The notes beneath the pieces were generated by a model. The model searched no databases and was not told the origin of the DNA. It saw only the letters and a program-made list of their open reading frames with translations. This document shows, one piece after another, positions 22,901-37,800 of a stretch of DNA of 64,000 nucleotides. Both the position numbers and the translations under genes were made by a program. Every line of letters begins with the position of its first letter. The stretch's first letter is position 1. This DNA is from Luidia sarsii (Eukaryota; Echinodermata; Asteroidea; Paxillosida; Luidiidae): positions 62,001 to 126,000 of the forward strand of contig OX465104.1 in the NCBI GenBank assembly GCA_949987565.1, written 5' to 3'.

Positions 22901-25900
22901 TGATCGATAGGACTAAATGTTGTTTGACACAAACCTAATGGATTTGCTGTGATGTACTCCTCAAAAACAGGGTCATCCTAGTCACCCTCCTCCCTCCGTC
23001 CCTGCAGCATCTTCCAGGATGGAGGACAAGGCATCCTCTTGGCGGGTCACTCCATGGACTGCTCACATGTCTGCAGAAGAAAGGGAAGAAAAAAAAAACA
23101 CTTGCCACCGACAAAGCTGGGCATCATTAGTCCAACATTCAAATGCAAACCTAACTTCTACTCTACTCTAGCACACCAACTCTCACACTCACACCACCCT
23201 ACAGATCTTACCAAATTAGACCTGGCTAAAACTTTACATTACGCCTGATCTATACAATCTTACTTCTGTCCCAAGCATTGAGCATCCTCTGCGATGGTCG
23301 TCTTCAGGAGCTTCCACTGGAATCTGAAGAAAATAAAAATCCTTGCTTTTAAGATTTCATTGATGATGTCAAATATTTTCAAAGTGTACCATGACAATAT
23401 TAATCATGTTAAATTAGAACCATGGATAGCAAAAGCTTTGTAATGAACTCACCGAAGAGTGGTGGAAATTTTTAATCAGTTTTTTCTTCTTGGGCTCTGG
23501 TCAGAATCCTGTTGGCACCACTGGATCAGGGCAGGTAAGAGCTGAAGTAAAGGAAAAAGAACAAAACTTGCTCTTTAGGTTTTATTGATTAGATGCAATT
23601 CTCAATGGCAACAAGCATTTTGAATAAGAATTGCTTTACAACTTGAGGGATTGTTGAGTCTATTACACACCTCTAGTTAGTCTCATCCGCAATGTTGAGC
23701 TTCTTAAACTCCTCAAGGAGGTGCTGTCAGCAATCCTGCAGAATGAGAAACAAAAAAGACAGAAAAATGTTCAATACAATTTCAAGAACTGATCAAACTC
23801 TTTGGGAACAATCTCTCTAACAAGAATCTGAAACCCAACAGCAACAGCAGTTGCCATAGCGACAGATACTCATCTGATTCAATGTTCATCAGATGTAGAA
23901 ATTTCTTCTTTAAATTTGTGGCTTTGACTTCAGCCTTCCATCCAAATAATATTTTCTTTATCCTTAGAAGTTGAAATGATCGATAGGACTAAATGTTGTT
24001 TGACACAAACCTAATAGATTTGCTGTGATGTACTCCTCAAAAACAGGGTCATCCTAGTCACCCTCCTCCCTCCGTCCCTGCAGTATCTTCCAGGATGGAG
24101 GGCAAGGCATCATCTTGGCGGGTCACTCCATGGACTGCTCACATGTCTGCAGAAAAAAGGGAAAAAAAAAAAAACACTTGCCCCCGACAAAGCTGGGCAT
24201 CATTAGTCCAACATTCAAATGCAAACCTAACTTCTACTCTACTCTAGCACACCAACTCTCACACTCACACCACCCTACAGATCTTACCAAATTAGACCTG
24301 GCTAAAACTTTATATTACGCCTGATCTATACAATCTTACTTCTGTCCCAAGCATTGAGCATCCTCTGCGATGGTCGTCTTCAGGAGCTTCCACTGGAATC
24401 TGAAGAAAATAAAAATCCTTGCTTTTAAGATTTCATTGATGATGTCAAATACTTTCAAAGTGTACCATGACAATATTAATCATGTTAAATTAGAACCATG
24501 GATATTAAAAGCTTTGTAATGAATTCACCGAAGAGTGGGGGAATTTTTTAATCAGTTTTTTCTTCTTGGGCTCTGGTCAGAATCCTGTTGGCACCACTGG
24601 ATCAGGGCAGGTAAGAGCTGAAGTAAAGGGAAAAGAACAAAACTTGCTCTTTAGGTTTTATTGATTAGATGCAATTCTCAATGGCAACAAGCATTTTGAA
24701 TAAGAATTGCTTTACAACTTGAGGGATTGTTGAGTCTATTACACACCTCTAGTTAGTCTCATCTGCAATGTTGAGCTTCTTAAACTCCTCAAGGAGGTGC
24801 TGTCAGCAATCCTGCAGAATAAGAAACAAAAAAGACAGAAAAATGTTCAATACAATTTCAAGAACTGGTAAAACTCTTTGGGAACAATCTCTCTAACAAG
24901 AATCTGAAACCCAACAGCAACAGCAGTTGCCATAGCGACAGATACTCATCTGATTCAATGTTGATCAGATGTAGAAATTTCTTCTTTAAATTTGTGGCTT
25001 TGACTTCAGCCTTCCATCCAAATAATATTTTCTTTATCCTTAGAAGTTGAAATGATCGATAGGACTAAATGTTGTTTGACACAAACCTAATGGATTTGCT
25101 GTGATGTACTCCTCAAAAACAGGGTCATCCTAGTCACCCTCCTCCCTCCGTCCCTGCAGCATCTTCCAGGATGGAGGACAAGGCATCCTCTTGGCGGGTC
25201 ACTCCATGGACTGCTCACATGTCTGCAGAAGAAAGGGAAGAAAAAAAAAACACTTGCCACCGACAAAGCTGGGCATCATTAGTCCAACATTCAAATGCAA
25301 ACCTAACTTCTACTCTACTCTAGCACACCAACTCTCACACTCACACCACCCTACAGATCTTACCAAATTAGACCTGGCTAAAACTTTACATTACGCCTGA
25401 TCTATACAATCTTACTTCTGTCCCAAGCATTGAGCATCCTCTGCGATGGTCGTCTTCAGGAGCTTCCACTGGAATCTGAAGAAAATAAAAATCCTTGCTT
25501 TTAAGATTTCATTGATGATGTCAAATATTTTCAAAGTGTACCATGACAATATTAATCATGTCAAATTAGAACCATGGATAGCAAAAGCTTTGTAATGAAC
25601 TCACCGAAGAGTGGTGGAATTTTTTAATCAGTTTTTTCTTCTTGGGCTCTGGTCAGAATCCTGTTGGCACCACTGGATCAGGGCAGGTAAGAGCTGAAGT
25701 AAAGGAAAAAGAACAAAACTTGCTCTTTAGGTTTTATTGATTAGATGCAATTCTCAATGGCAACAAGCATTTTGAATAAGAATTGCTTTACAACTTGAGG
25801 GATTGTTGAGTCTATTACACACCTCTAGTTAGTCTCATCCGCAATGTTGAGCTTCTTAAACTTCTCAAGGAGGTGCTGTCAGCAATCCTGCAGAATGAGA

Positions 25901-28900
25901 AACAAAAAAGACAGAAAAATGTTCAATACAATTTCAAGAACTGATCAAACTCTTTGGGAACAATCTCTCTAACAAGAATCTGAAACCCAACAGCAACAGC
26001 AGTTGCCATAGCGACAGATACTCATCTGATTCAATGTTCATCAGATGTAGAAATTTCTTCTTTAAATTTGTGGCTTTGACTTCAGCCTTCCATCCAAATA
26101 ATATTTTCTTTATCCTTAGAAGTTGAAATGATCGATAGGACTAAATGTTGTTTGACACAAACCTAATGGATTTGCTGTGATGTACTCCTCAAAAACAGGG
26201 TCATCCTAGTCACCCTCCTCCCTCCGTCCCTGCAGTATCTTCCAGGATGGAGGGCAAGGCATCATCTTGGCGGGTCACTCCATGGACTGCTCACATGTCT
26301 GCAGAAAAAAGGGAAAAAAAAAAAAACACTTGCCCCCGACAAAGCTGGGCATCATTAGTCCAACATTCAAATGCAAACCTAACTTCTACTCTACTCTAGC
26401 ACACCAACTCTCACACTCACACCACCCTACAGATCTTACCAAATTAGACCTGGCTAAAACTTTACATTACGCCTGATCTATACAATCTTACTTCTGTCCC
26501 AAGCATTGAGCATCCTCTGCGATGGTCGTCTTCAGGAGCTTCCACTGGAATCTGAAGAAAATAAAAATCCTTGCTTTTAAGATTTCATTGATGATGTCAA
26601 ATATTTTCAAAGTGTACCATGACAATATTAATCATGTTAAATTAGAACCATGGATAGCAAAAGCTTTGTAATGAACTCACCGAAGAGTGGTGGAATTTTT
26701 TAATCAGTTTTTTCTTCTTGGGCTCTGGTCAGAATCCTGTTGGCACCACTGGATCAGGGCAGGTAAGAGCTGAAGTAAAGGAAAAAGAACAAAACTTGCT
26801 CTTTAGGTTTTATTGATTAGATGCAATTATCAATGGCAACAAGCATTTTGAATAAGAATTGCTTTACAACTTGAGAGATTGTCGAGTCTATTACACACCT
26901 CTAGTTAGTCTCATCTGCAATGTTGAGCTTCTTAAACTCCTCAAGGAGGTGCTGTCAGCAATCCTGCAGAATGAGAAACAAAAAAGACAGAAAAATGTTC
27001 AATACAATTTCAAGAACTGATCAAACTCTTTGGGAACAATCTCTCTAACAAGATTCTGAAACCCAACAGCAACAGCAGTTGCCATAGCGACAGATACTCA
27101 TCTGATTCAATGTTCATCAGATGTAGAAATTTCTTCTTTAAATTTGTGGCTTTGACTTCAGCCTTCCATCCAAATAATATTTTCTTTATCCTTAGAAGTT
27201 GAAATGATCGATAGGACTAAATGTTGTTTGACACAAACCTAATGGATTTGCTGTGATGTACTCCTCAAAAACAGGGTCATCCTAGTCACCCTCCTCCCTC
27301 CGTCCCTGCAGTATCTTCCAGGATGGAGGACAAGGCATCCTCTTGGCGGGTCACTCCATGGACTGCTCACATCTCTGCAGAAAAAAGGGAAGAAAAAAAA
27401 AACACTTGCCCCCGACAAAGCTGGGCATCATTAGTCCAACATTCAAATGCAAACCTAACTTCTACTCTACTCTAGCACACCAACTCTCACACTCACACCA
27501 CCCTACAGATCTTACCAAATTAGACCTGGCTAAAACTTTACATTACGCCTGATCTATACAATCTTACTTCTGTCCCAAGCATTGAGCATCCTCTGCGATG
27601 GTCGTCTTCAGGAGCTTCCACTGGAATCTGAAGAAAATAAAAATCCTTGCTTTTAAGATTTCATTGATGATGTCAAATACTTTCAAAGTGTACCATGACA
27701 ATATTAATCATGTTAAATTAGAACCATGGATAGCAAAAGCTTTGTAATGAACTCACCGAAGAGTGGTGGAATTTTTTAATCAGTTTTTTCTTCTTGGGCT
27801 CTGGTCAGAATCCTGTTGGCACCACTGGATCAGGGCAGGTAAGAGCTGAAGTAAAGGAAAAAGAACAAAACTTGCTCTTTAGGTTTTATTGATTAGATGC
27901 AATTCTCAATGGCAACAAGCATTTTGAATAAGAATTGCTTTACAACTTGAGGGATTGTTGAGTCTATTACACACCTCTAGTTAGTCTCATCTGCAATGTT
28001 GAGCTTCTTAAACTCCTCAAGGAGGTGCTGTCAGCAATCCTGCAGAATAAGAAACAAAAAAGACAGAAAAATGTTCAATACAATTTCAAGAACTGGTAAA
28101 ACTCTTTGGGAACAATCTCTCTAACAAGAATCTGAAACCCAACAGCAACAGCAGTTGCCATAGCGACAGATACTCATCTGATTCAATGTTCATCAGATGT
28201 AGAAATTTCTTCTTTAAATTTGTGGCTTTGACTTCAGCCTTCCATCCAAATAATATTTTCTTTATCCTTAGAAGTTGAAATGATCGATAGGACTAAATGT
28301 TGTTTGACACAAACCTAATGGATTTGCTGTCATGTACTCCTCAAAAACAGGGTCATCCTAGTCACCCTCCTCCCTCCGTCCCTGCAGCATCTTCCAGGAT
28401 GGAGGACAAGGCATCCTCTTGGCGGGTCACTCCATGGACTGCTCACATGTCTGCAGAAAAAAGGGAAAAACAAAAAACACTTGCCACCGACAAAGCTGGG
28501 CATCATTAGTCCAACATTCAAATGCAAACCTAACTTCTACTCTACTCTAGCACACCAACTCTCACACTCACACCACCCTACAGATCTTACCAAATTAGAC
28601 CTGGCTAAAACTTTACATTACGCCTGATCTATACAATCTTACTTCTGTCCCAAGCATTGAGCATCCTCTGCGATGGTCGTCTTCAGGAGCTTCCACTGGA
28701 ATCTGAAGAAAATAAAAATCCTTGCTTTTAAGATTTCATTGATGATGTCAAATACTTTCAAAGTGTACCATGACAATATTAATCATGTTAAATTAGAAGC
28801 ATGGATAGCAAAAGCTTTGTAATGAACTCACCGAAGAGTGGTGGAATTTTTTAATCAGTTTTTTCTTCTTGGGCTCTGGTCAGAATCCTGTTGGCACCAC

Positions 28901-30161
28901 TGGATCAGGGCAGGTAAGAGCTGAAGTAAAGGGAAAAGAACAAAACTTGCTCTTTAGGTTTTATTGATTAGATGCAATTCTCAATGGCAACAAGCATTTT
29001 GAATAAGAATTGCTTTACAACTTGAGGGATTGTTGAGTCTATTACACACCTCTAGTTAGTCTCATCTGCAATGTTGAGCTTCTTAAACTCCTCAAGGAGG
29101 TGCTGTCAGCAATCCTGCAGAATGAGAAACAAAAAAGACAGAAAAATGTTCAATACAATTTCAAGAACTGGTAAAACTCTTTGGGAACAATCTCTCTAAC
29201 AAGAATCTGAAACCCAACAGCAACAGCAGTTGCCATAGCGACAGATACTCATCTGATTCAATGTTCATCAGATGTAGAAATTTCTTCTTTAAATTTGTGG
29301 CTTTGACTTCAGCCTTCCATCCAAATAATATTTTCTTTATCCTTAGAAGTTGAAATGATCGATAGGACTAAATGTTGTTTGACACAAACCTAATGGATTT
29401 GCTGTGATGTACTCCTCAAAAACAGGGTCATCCTAGTCACCCTCCTCCCTCCGTCCCTGCAGCATCTTCCAGGATGGAGGACAAGGCATCCTCTTGGCGG
29501 GTCACTCCATGGACTGCTCACATGTCTGCAGAAGAAAGGAAAAAAAAAAAAACACTTGCCACCGACAAAGCTGGGCATCATTAGTCCAACATTCAAATGC
29601 AAACCTAACTTCTACTCTACTCTAGCACACCAACTCTCACACTCACACCACCCTACAGATCTTACCAAATTAGACCTGGCTAAAACTTTACATTACGCCT
29701 GATCTATACAATCTTACTTCTGTCCCAAGCATTGAGCATCCTCTGCGATGGTCGTCTTCAGGAGCTTCCACTGGAATCTGAAGAAAATAAAAATCCTTGC
29801 TTTTAAGATTTCATTGATGATGTCAAATATTTTCAAAGTGTACCATGACAATATTAATCATGTTAAATTAGAAGCATGGATAGCAAAAGCTTTGTAATGA
29901 ACTCACCGAAGAGTGGTGGAATTTTTTAATCAGTTTTTTCTTCTTGGGCTCTGGTCAGAATCCTGTTGGCACCACTGGATCAGGGCAGGTAAGAGCTGAA
30001 GTAAAGGAAAAAGAACAAAACTTGCTCTTTAGGTTTTATTGATTAGATGCAATTCTCAATGGCAACAAGCATTTTGAATAAGAATTGCTTTACAACTTGA
30101 GGGATTGTTGAGTCTATTACACACCTCTAGTTAGTCTCATCTGCAATGTTGAGCTTCTTAA

Positions 30162-30857
30162 CCACTTCGCGCCGGGGGGTTTTTCAGCGCCGATGACCGC
30201 CATACGGGGGTTTTTGAACAATGCATCATTTTAAAATCTTGCTAAAACAATCGGAACAATATATTTCTGTGAAATAAATCAATAAGGGTATACTATGGGT
30301 ACAAGAGAGTAAAACCTGGCACAATTCGGACGTCGTTGTGGCCTTTGTCAAGAGATTATCCGTTCGAAAAAGGGCCCTTTGTGCGTCGTCAATGGACCGT
30401 AACGGACGTGTGTGTGTGGGTTCGTGTACGCTGCTGACAATCCCTGACCGCAGACTCCAGCCTCCACTCCAGGCAGTCAAATCTTCGAGTTGGTCGGCCA
30501 CAAACGAGCGTACAGATTACGGTAAAGAATGTGGGGGGAATTCCAATGCCAGACCGACGACCGTTGGGCTGTGTGGCATGCAAAGACAATGTCCCCCGCG
30601 TGCTTTCAGCTGCAGCGCGGTATCCCTCGATCCTCCACAGTAAAAGTCCCACAATTGCACAATTACTGCTGCTAATCTTGCAATTCATGTGGCAACGTGC
30701 GTCAAAAAGGGTCTTTGTACTGATTCATAATGCTTTGTTCTAAGCTGAAAAGAGTCTTTGTTTAGAATGTGGACAATAGTGGTGCCCGGATTCGGAGGGC
30801 CCCGTTGCAAAGGCAATCGAATTGACCTCCGGATTCGGAGGTCCCGGCGCGAAGTGG
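30162..30857. mobile_element. 696-bp piggyBac-type MITE, copy 1, inserted in an array unit
   Basis: The ends are perfect 15-bp inverted repeats, CCACTTCGCGCCGGG at 30162-30176 and its complement at 30843-30857. Both sides carry the target duplication TTAA (30158-30161 and 30858-30861), where an empty unit has a single TTAA in GAGCTTCTTAAACTCCTC. TTAA duplication is the hallmark of piggyBac-superfamily transposition. Subterminal motifs are doubled at each end: GGGGG plus TTTTT at about 30174 and 30206, and GGATTCGGAGG at 30788 and 30831. No transposase is encoded; frames of 91-101 codons inside overlap on both strands and look accidental. It interrupts exon-like segment A. Confidence 0.92.
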
Positions 30858-32291
30858 TTAAACTCCTCAAGGAGGTGCTGTCAGCAATCCTGCAGAATGA
30901 GAAACAAAAAAGACAGAAAAATGTTCAATACAATTTCAAGAACTGATCAAACTCTTTGGGAACAATCTCTCTAACAAGAATCTGAAACCCAACAGCAACA
31001 GCAGTTGCCATAGCGACAGATACTCATCTTATTCAATGTTGATCAGATGTAGAAATATCTTCTTTAAATTTGTGGCTTTGACTTCAGCCTTCCATCCAAA
31101 TAATATTTTCTTTATCCTTAGAAGTTGAAATGATCGATAGGACTAAATGTTGTTTGACACAAACCTAATGGATTTGCTGTGATGTACTCCTCAAAAACAG
31201 GGTCATCCTAGTCACCCTCCTCCCTCCGTCCCTGCAGTATCTTCCAGGATGGAGGACAAGGCATCCTCTTGGCGGGTCACTCCATGGACTGCTCACATGT
31301 CTGCAGAAAAAAGGGAAGAAAAAAAAACCACTTGCCCCCGACAAAGCTGGGCATCATTAGTCCAACATTCAAATGCAAACCTAACTTCTACTCTACTCTA
31401 GCACACCAACTCTCACACTCACACCACCCTACAGATCTTACCAAATTAGACCTGGCTAAAACTTTACATTACGCCTGATCTATACAATCTTACTTCTGTC
31501 CCAAGCATTGAGCATCCTCTGCGATGGTCGTCTTCAGGAGCTTCCACTGGAATCTGAAGAAAATAAAAATCCTTGCTTTTAAGATTTCATTGATGATGTC
31601 AAATACTTTCAAAGTGTACCATGACAATATTAATCATGTTAAATTAGAACCATGGATAGCAAAAGCTTTGTAATGAACTCACCGAAGAGTGGTGGAATTT
31701 TTTAATCAGTTTTTTCTTCTTGGGCTCTGGTCAGAATCCTGTTGGCACCACTGGATCAGGGCAGGTAAGAGCTGAAGTAAAGGAAAAAGAACAAAACTTG
31801 CTCTTTAGGTTTTATTGATTAGATGCAATTCTCAATGGCAACAAGCATTTTGAATAAGAATTGCTTTACAACTTGAGGGATTGTTGAGTCTATTACACAC
31901 CTCTAGTTAGTCTCATCTGCAATGTTGAGCTTCTTAAACTCCTCAAGGAGGTGCTGTCAGCAATCCTGCAGAATGAGAAACAAAAAAGACAGAAAAATGT
32001 TTAATACAATTTCAAGAACTGATCAAACTCTTTGGGAACAATCTCTCTAACAAGAATCTGAAACCCAACAGCAACAGCAGTTGCCATAGCGACAGATACT
32101 CATCTGATTCAATGTTGATCAGATGTAGAAATATCTTCTTTAAATTTGTGGCTTTGACTTCAGCCTTCCATCCAAATAATATTTTCTTTATCCTTAGAAG
32201 TTGAAATGATCGATAGGACTAAATGTTGTTTGACACAAACCTAATGGATTTGCTGTGATGTACTCCTCAAAAACAGGGTCATCCTAGTCAC

Positions 32292-33367
32292 CCTCCTCCC
32301 TCCGTCCCTGCAGTATCTTCCAGGATGGAGGACAAGGCATCCTCTTGGCGGGTCACTCCATGGACTGCTCACATGTCTGCAGAAAAAAGGGAAGAAAAAA
32401 AAACCACTTGCCCCCAACAAAGCTGGGCATCATTAGTCCAACATTCAAATGCAAACCTAACTTCTACTCTACTCTAGCACACCAACTCTCACACTCACAC
32501 CACCCTACAGATCTTACCAAATTAGACCTGGCTAAAACTTTACATTACGCCTGATCTATACAATCTTACTTCTGTCCCAAGCATTGAGCATCCTCTGCGA
32601 TGGTCGTCTTCAGGAGCTTCCACTGGAATCTGAAGAAAATAAAAATCCTTGCTTTTAAGATTTCATTGATGATGTCAAATACTTTCAAAGTGTACCATGA
32701 CAATATTAATCATGTTAAATTAGAACCATGGATAGCAAAAGCTTTGTAATGAACTCACCGAAGAGTGGTGGAATTTTTTAATCAGTTTTTTCTTCTTGGG
32801 CTCTGGTCAGAATCCTGTTGGCACCACTGGATCAGGGCAGGTAAGAGCTGAAGTAAAGGAAAAAGAACAAAACTTGCTCTTTAGGTTTTATTGATTAGAT
32901 GCAATTCTCAATGGCAACAAGCATTTTGAATAAGAATTGCTTTACAACTTGAGGGATTGTTGAGTCTATTACACACCTCTAGTTAGTCTCATCTGCAATG
33001 TTGAGCTTCTTAAACTCCTCAAGGAGGTGCTGTCAGCAATCCTGCAGAATAAGAAACAAAAAAGACAGAAAAATGTTCAATACAATTTCAAGAACTGGTA
33101 AAACTCTTTGGGAACAATCTCTCTAACAAGAATCTGAAACCCAACAGCAACAGCAGTTGCCATAGCGACAGATACTCATCTGATTCAATGTTCATCAGAT
33201 GTAGAAATTTCTTCTTTAAATTTGTGGCTTTGACTTCAGCCTTCCATCCAAGTAATATTTTCTTTATCCTTAGAAGTTGAAATGATCGATAGGACTAAAT
33301 GTTGTTTGACACAAACCTAATGGATTTGCTGTGATGTACTCCTCAAAAACAGGGTCATCCTAGTCAC
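32292..33367. repeat. Representative array unit with its exon-like segments
   Basis: On the minus strand this 1076-bp unit carries four segments. Segment A is at 32977-33041 (HLLEEFKKLNIADETN then TAG; donor weakened to GTGTGT). Segment D is at 32759-32826 (donor GTGAGT, stops in all frames). Segment C is at 32570-32629 (WKLLKTTIAEDAQ; donor GTAAGA). Segment B is at 32292-32376 (GVTRQEDALSSILED; acceptor CTGCAG; the ancestral donor lost, GTGACT possible). On the plus strand a pyrimidine tract ending CCCTGCAG near 32313 and CAGGTAAGA near 32838 form an acceptor and donor on the opposite strand, so transcription from either side cannot be excluded. Confidence 0.6.
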
Positions 33368-34979
33368 CCTCCTCCCTCCGTCCCTGCAGTATCTTCCAGG
33401 ATGGAGGACAAGGCATCCTCTTGGCGGGTCACTCCATGGACTGCTCACATGTCTGCAGAAAAAAGGGAAGAAAAAAAAAACACTTGCCACCGACAAAGCT
33501 GGGCATCATTAGTCCAACATTCAAATGCAAACCTAACTTCTACTCTACTCTAGCACACCAACTCTCACACTCACACCACCCTACAGATCTTACCAAATTA
33601 GACCTGGCTAAAACTTTACATTACGCCTGATCTATACAATCTTACTTCTGTCCCAAGCATTGAGCATCCTCTGCGATGGTCGTCTTCAGGAGCTTCCACT
33701 GGAATCTGAAGGAAATAAAAATCCTTGCTTTTAAGATTTCATTGATGATGTCAAATACTTTCAAAGTGTACCATGACAATATTAATCATGTTAAATTAGA
33801 AGCATGGATAGCAAAAGCTTTGTAATGAACTCACCGAAGAGTGGTGGAATTTTTTAATCAGTTTTTTCTTCTTGGGCTCTGGTCAGAATCCTGTTGGCAC
33901 CACTGGATCAGGGCAGGTAAGAGCTGAAGTAAAGGAAAAAGAACAAAACTTGCTCTTTAGGTTTTATTGATTAGATGCAATTCTCAATGGCAACAAGCAT
34001 TTTGAATAAGAATTGCTTTACAACTTGAGGGATTGTTGAGTCTATTACACACCTCTAGTTAGTCTCATCTGCAATGTTGAGCTTCTTAAACTCCTCAAGG
34101 AGGTGCTGTCAGCAATCCTGCAGAATAAGAAACAAAAAAGACAGAAAAATGTTCAATACAATTTCAAGAACTGGTAAAACTCTTTGGGAACAATCTCTCT
34201 AACAAGAATCTGAAACCCAACAGCAACAGCAGTTGCCATAGCGACAGATACTCATCTGATTCAATGTTCATCAGATGTAGAAATTTCTTCTTTAAATTTG
34301 TGGCTTTGACTTCAGCCTTCCATCCAAAAAATATTTTCTTTATCCTTAGAAGTTGAAATGATCGATAGGACTAAATGTTGTTTGACACAAACCTAATGGA
34401 TTTGCTGTGATGTACTCCTCAAAAACAGGGTCATCCTAGTCACCCTCCTCCCTCCGTCCCTGCAGCATCTTCCAGGATGGAGGACAAGGCATCCTCTTGG
34501 CGGGTCACTCCATGGACTGCTCACATGTCTGCAGAAAAAAGGGAAGAAAAAAAAAACACTTGCCACCGACAAAGCTGGGCATCATTAGTCCAACATTCAA
34601 ATGCAAACCTAACTTCTACTCTACTCTAGCACACCAACTCTCACACTCACACCACCCTACAGATCTTACCAAATTAGACCTGGCTAAAACTTTACATTAC
34701 GCCTGATCTATACAATCTTACTTCTGTCCCAAGCATTGAGCATCCTCTGCGATGGTCGTCTTCAGGAGCTTCCACTGGAATCTGAAGAAAATAAAAATCC
34801 TTGCTTTTAAGATTTCATTGATGATGTCAAATACTTTCAAAGTGTACCATGACAATATTAATCATGTTAAATTAGAACCATGGATAGCAAAAGCTTTGTA
34901 ATGAACTCACCGAAGAGTGGTGGAATTTTTTAATCAGTTTTTTCTTCTTGGGCTCTGGTCAGAATCCTGTTGGCACCAC

Positions 34980-37800
34980 TGGATCAGGGCAGGTAAGAGC
35001 TGAAGTAAAGGAAAAAGAACAAAACTTGCTCTTTAGGTTTTATTGATTAGATGCAATTCTCAATGGCAACAAGCATTTTGAATAAGAATTGCTTTACAAC
35101 TTGAGGTATTGTTGAGTCTATTACACACCTCTAGTTAGTCTCATCTGCAATGTTGAGCTTCTTAAACTCCTCAAGGAGGTGCTGTCAGCAATCCTGCAGA
35201 ATGAGAAACAAAAAAGACAGAAAAATGTTCAATACAATTTCAAGAACTGGTAAAACTCTTTGGGAACAATCTCTCTAACAAGAATCTGAAACCCAACAGC
35301 AACAGCAGTTGCCATAGCGACAGATACTCATCTGATTCAATGTTCATCAGATGTAGAAATTTCTTCTTTAAATTTGTGGCTTTGACTTCAGCCTTCCATC
35401 CAAATAATATTTTCTTTATCCTTAGAAGTTGAAATGATCGATAGGACTAAATGTTGTTTGACACAAACCTAATGGATTTGCTGTGATGTACTCCTCAAAA
35501 ACAGGGTCATCCTAGTCACCCTCCTCCCTCCGTCCCTGCAGTATCTTCCAGGATGGAGGACAAGGCATCCTCTTGGCGGGTCACTCCATGGACTGCTCAC
35601 ATGTCTGCAGAAAAAAGGGAAGAAAAAAAAAACACTTGCCCCCGACAAAGCTGGGCATCATTAGTCCAACATTCAAATGCAAACCTAACTTCTACTCTAC
35701 TCTAGCACACCAACTCTCACACTCACACCACCCTACAGATCTTACCAAATTAGACCTGGCTAAAACTTTACATTACGCCTGATCTATACAATCTTACTTC
35801 TGTCCCAAGCATTGAGCATCCTCTGCGATGGTCGTCTTCAGGAGCTTCCACTGGAATCTGAAGAAAATAAAAATCCTTGCTTTTAAGATTTCATTGATGA
35901 TGTCAAATACTTTCAAAGTGTACCATGACAATAATAATCATGTTAAATTAGAACCATGGATAGCAAAAGCTTTGTAATGAACTCACCGAAGAGTGGTGGA
36001 ATTTTTTAATCAGTTTTTTCTTCTTGGGCTCTGGTCAGAATCCTGTTGGCACCACTGGATCAGGGCAGGTAAGAGCTGAAGTAAAGGAAAAAGAACAAAA
36101 CTTGCTCTTTAGGTTTTATTGATTAGATGCAATTCTCAATGGCAACAAGCATTTTGAATAAGAATTGCTTTACAACTTGAGGTATTGTTGAGTCTATTAC
36201 ACACCTCTAGTTAGTCTCATCTGCAATGTTGAGCTTCTTAAACTCCTCAAGGAGGTGCTGTCAGCAATCCTGCAGAATGAGAAACAAAAAAGACAGAAAA
36301 ATGTTCAATACAATTTCAAGAACTGGTAAAACTCTTTGGGAACAATCTCTCTAACAAGAATCTGAAACCCAACAGCAACAGCAGTTGCCATAGCTACAGA
36401 TACTCATCTGATTCAATGTTCATCAGATGTAGAAATTTCTTCTTTAAATTTGTGGCTTTGACTTCAGCCTTCCATCCAAATAATATTTTCTTTATCCTTA
36501 GAAGTTGAAATGATCGATAGGACTAAATGTTGTTTGACACAAACCTAATGGATTTGCTGTGATGTACTCCTCAAAAACAGGGTCATCCTAGTCACCCTCC
36601 TCCCTCCGTCCCTGCAGTATCTTCCAGGATGGAGGACAAGGCATCCTCTTGGCGGGTCACTCCATGGACTGCTCACATGTCTGCAGAAAAAAGGGAAGAA
36701 AAAAAAAACACTTGCCCCCGACAAAGCTGGGCATCATTAGTCCAACATTCAAATGCAAACCTAACTTCTACTCTACTCTAGCACACCAACTCTCACACTC
36801 ACACCACCCTACAGATCTTACCAAATTAGACCTGGCTAAAACTTTACATTACGCCTGATCTATACAATCTTACTTCTGTCCCAAGCATTGAGCATCCTCT
36901 GCGATGGTCGTCTTCAGGAGCTTCCACTGGAATCTGAAGAAAATAAAAATCCTTGCTTTTAAGATTTCATTGATGATGTCAAATACTTTCAAAGTGTACC
37001 ATGACAATAATAATCATGTTAAATTAGAACCATGGATAGCAAAAGCTTTGTAATGAACTCACCGAAGAGTGGTGGAATTTTTTAATCAGTTTTTTCTTCT
37101 TGGGCTCTGGTCAGAATCCTGTTGGCACCACTGGATCAGGGCAGGTAAGAGCTGAAGTAAAGGAAAAAGAACAAAACTTGCTCTTTAGGTTTTATTGATT
37201 AGATGCAATTCTCAATGGCAACAAGCATTTTGAATAAGAATTGCTTTACAACTTGAGGTATTGTTGAGTCTATTACACACGTCTAGTTAGTCTCATCTGC
37301 AATGTTGAGCTTCTTAAACTCCTCAAGGAGGTGCTGTCAGCAATCCTGCAGAATGAGAAACAAAAAAGACAGAAAAATGTTCAATACAATTTCAAGAACT
37401 GGTAAAACTCTTTGGGAACAATCTCTCTAACAAGAATCTGAAACCCAACAGCAACAGCAGTTGCCATAGCGACAGATACTCATCTGATTCAATGTTCATC
37501 AGATGTAGAAATTTCTTCTTTAAATTTGTGGCTTTGACTTCAGCCTTCCATCCAAATAATATTTTCTTTATCCTTAGAAGTTGAAATGATCGATAGGACT
37601 AAATGTTGTTTGACACAAACCTAATGGATTTGCTGTGATGTACTCCTCAAAAACAGGGTCATCCTAGTCACCCTCCTCCCTCCGTCCCTGCAGTATCTTC
37701 CAGGATGGAGGACAAGGCATCCTCTTGGCGGGTCACTCCATGGACTGCTCACATGTCTGCAGAAAAAAGGGAAGAAAAAAAAAACACTTGCCCCCGACAA
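34980..37800. repeat. Run of nearly identical neighbouring units
   Basis: Three consecutive units share GAGGTATTGTTGAG (35104, 36180 and 37256) where other units have GAGGGATTG. Two of them share CAATAATAATC (35928 and 37004) instead of CAATATTAATC. All belong to the block of six consecutive type 2 units. This is a recent local amplification or conversion tract, and it was then copied with the 19-kb block (54102, 55178 and 56254). Confidence 0.8.

Noticed and set aside
30226..30688. Frames of 91-101 codons inside the MITE on both strands
   Set aside because: They overlap each other on opposite strands, show no transposase features and lie in a 696-bp element far too short for a piggyBac transposase.
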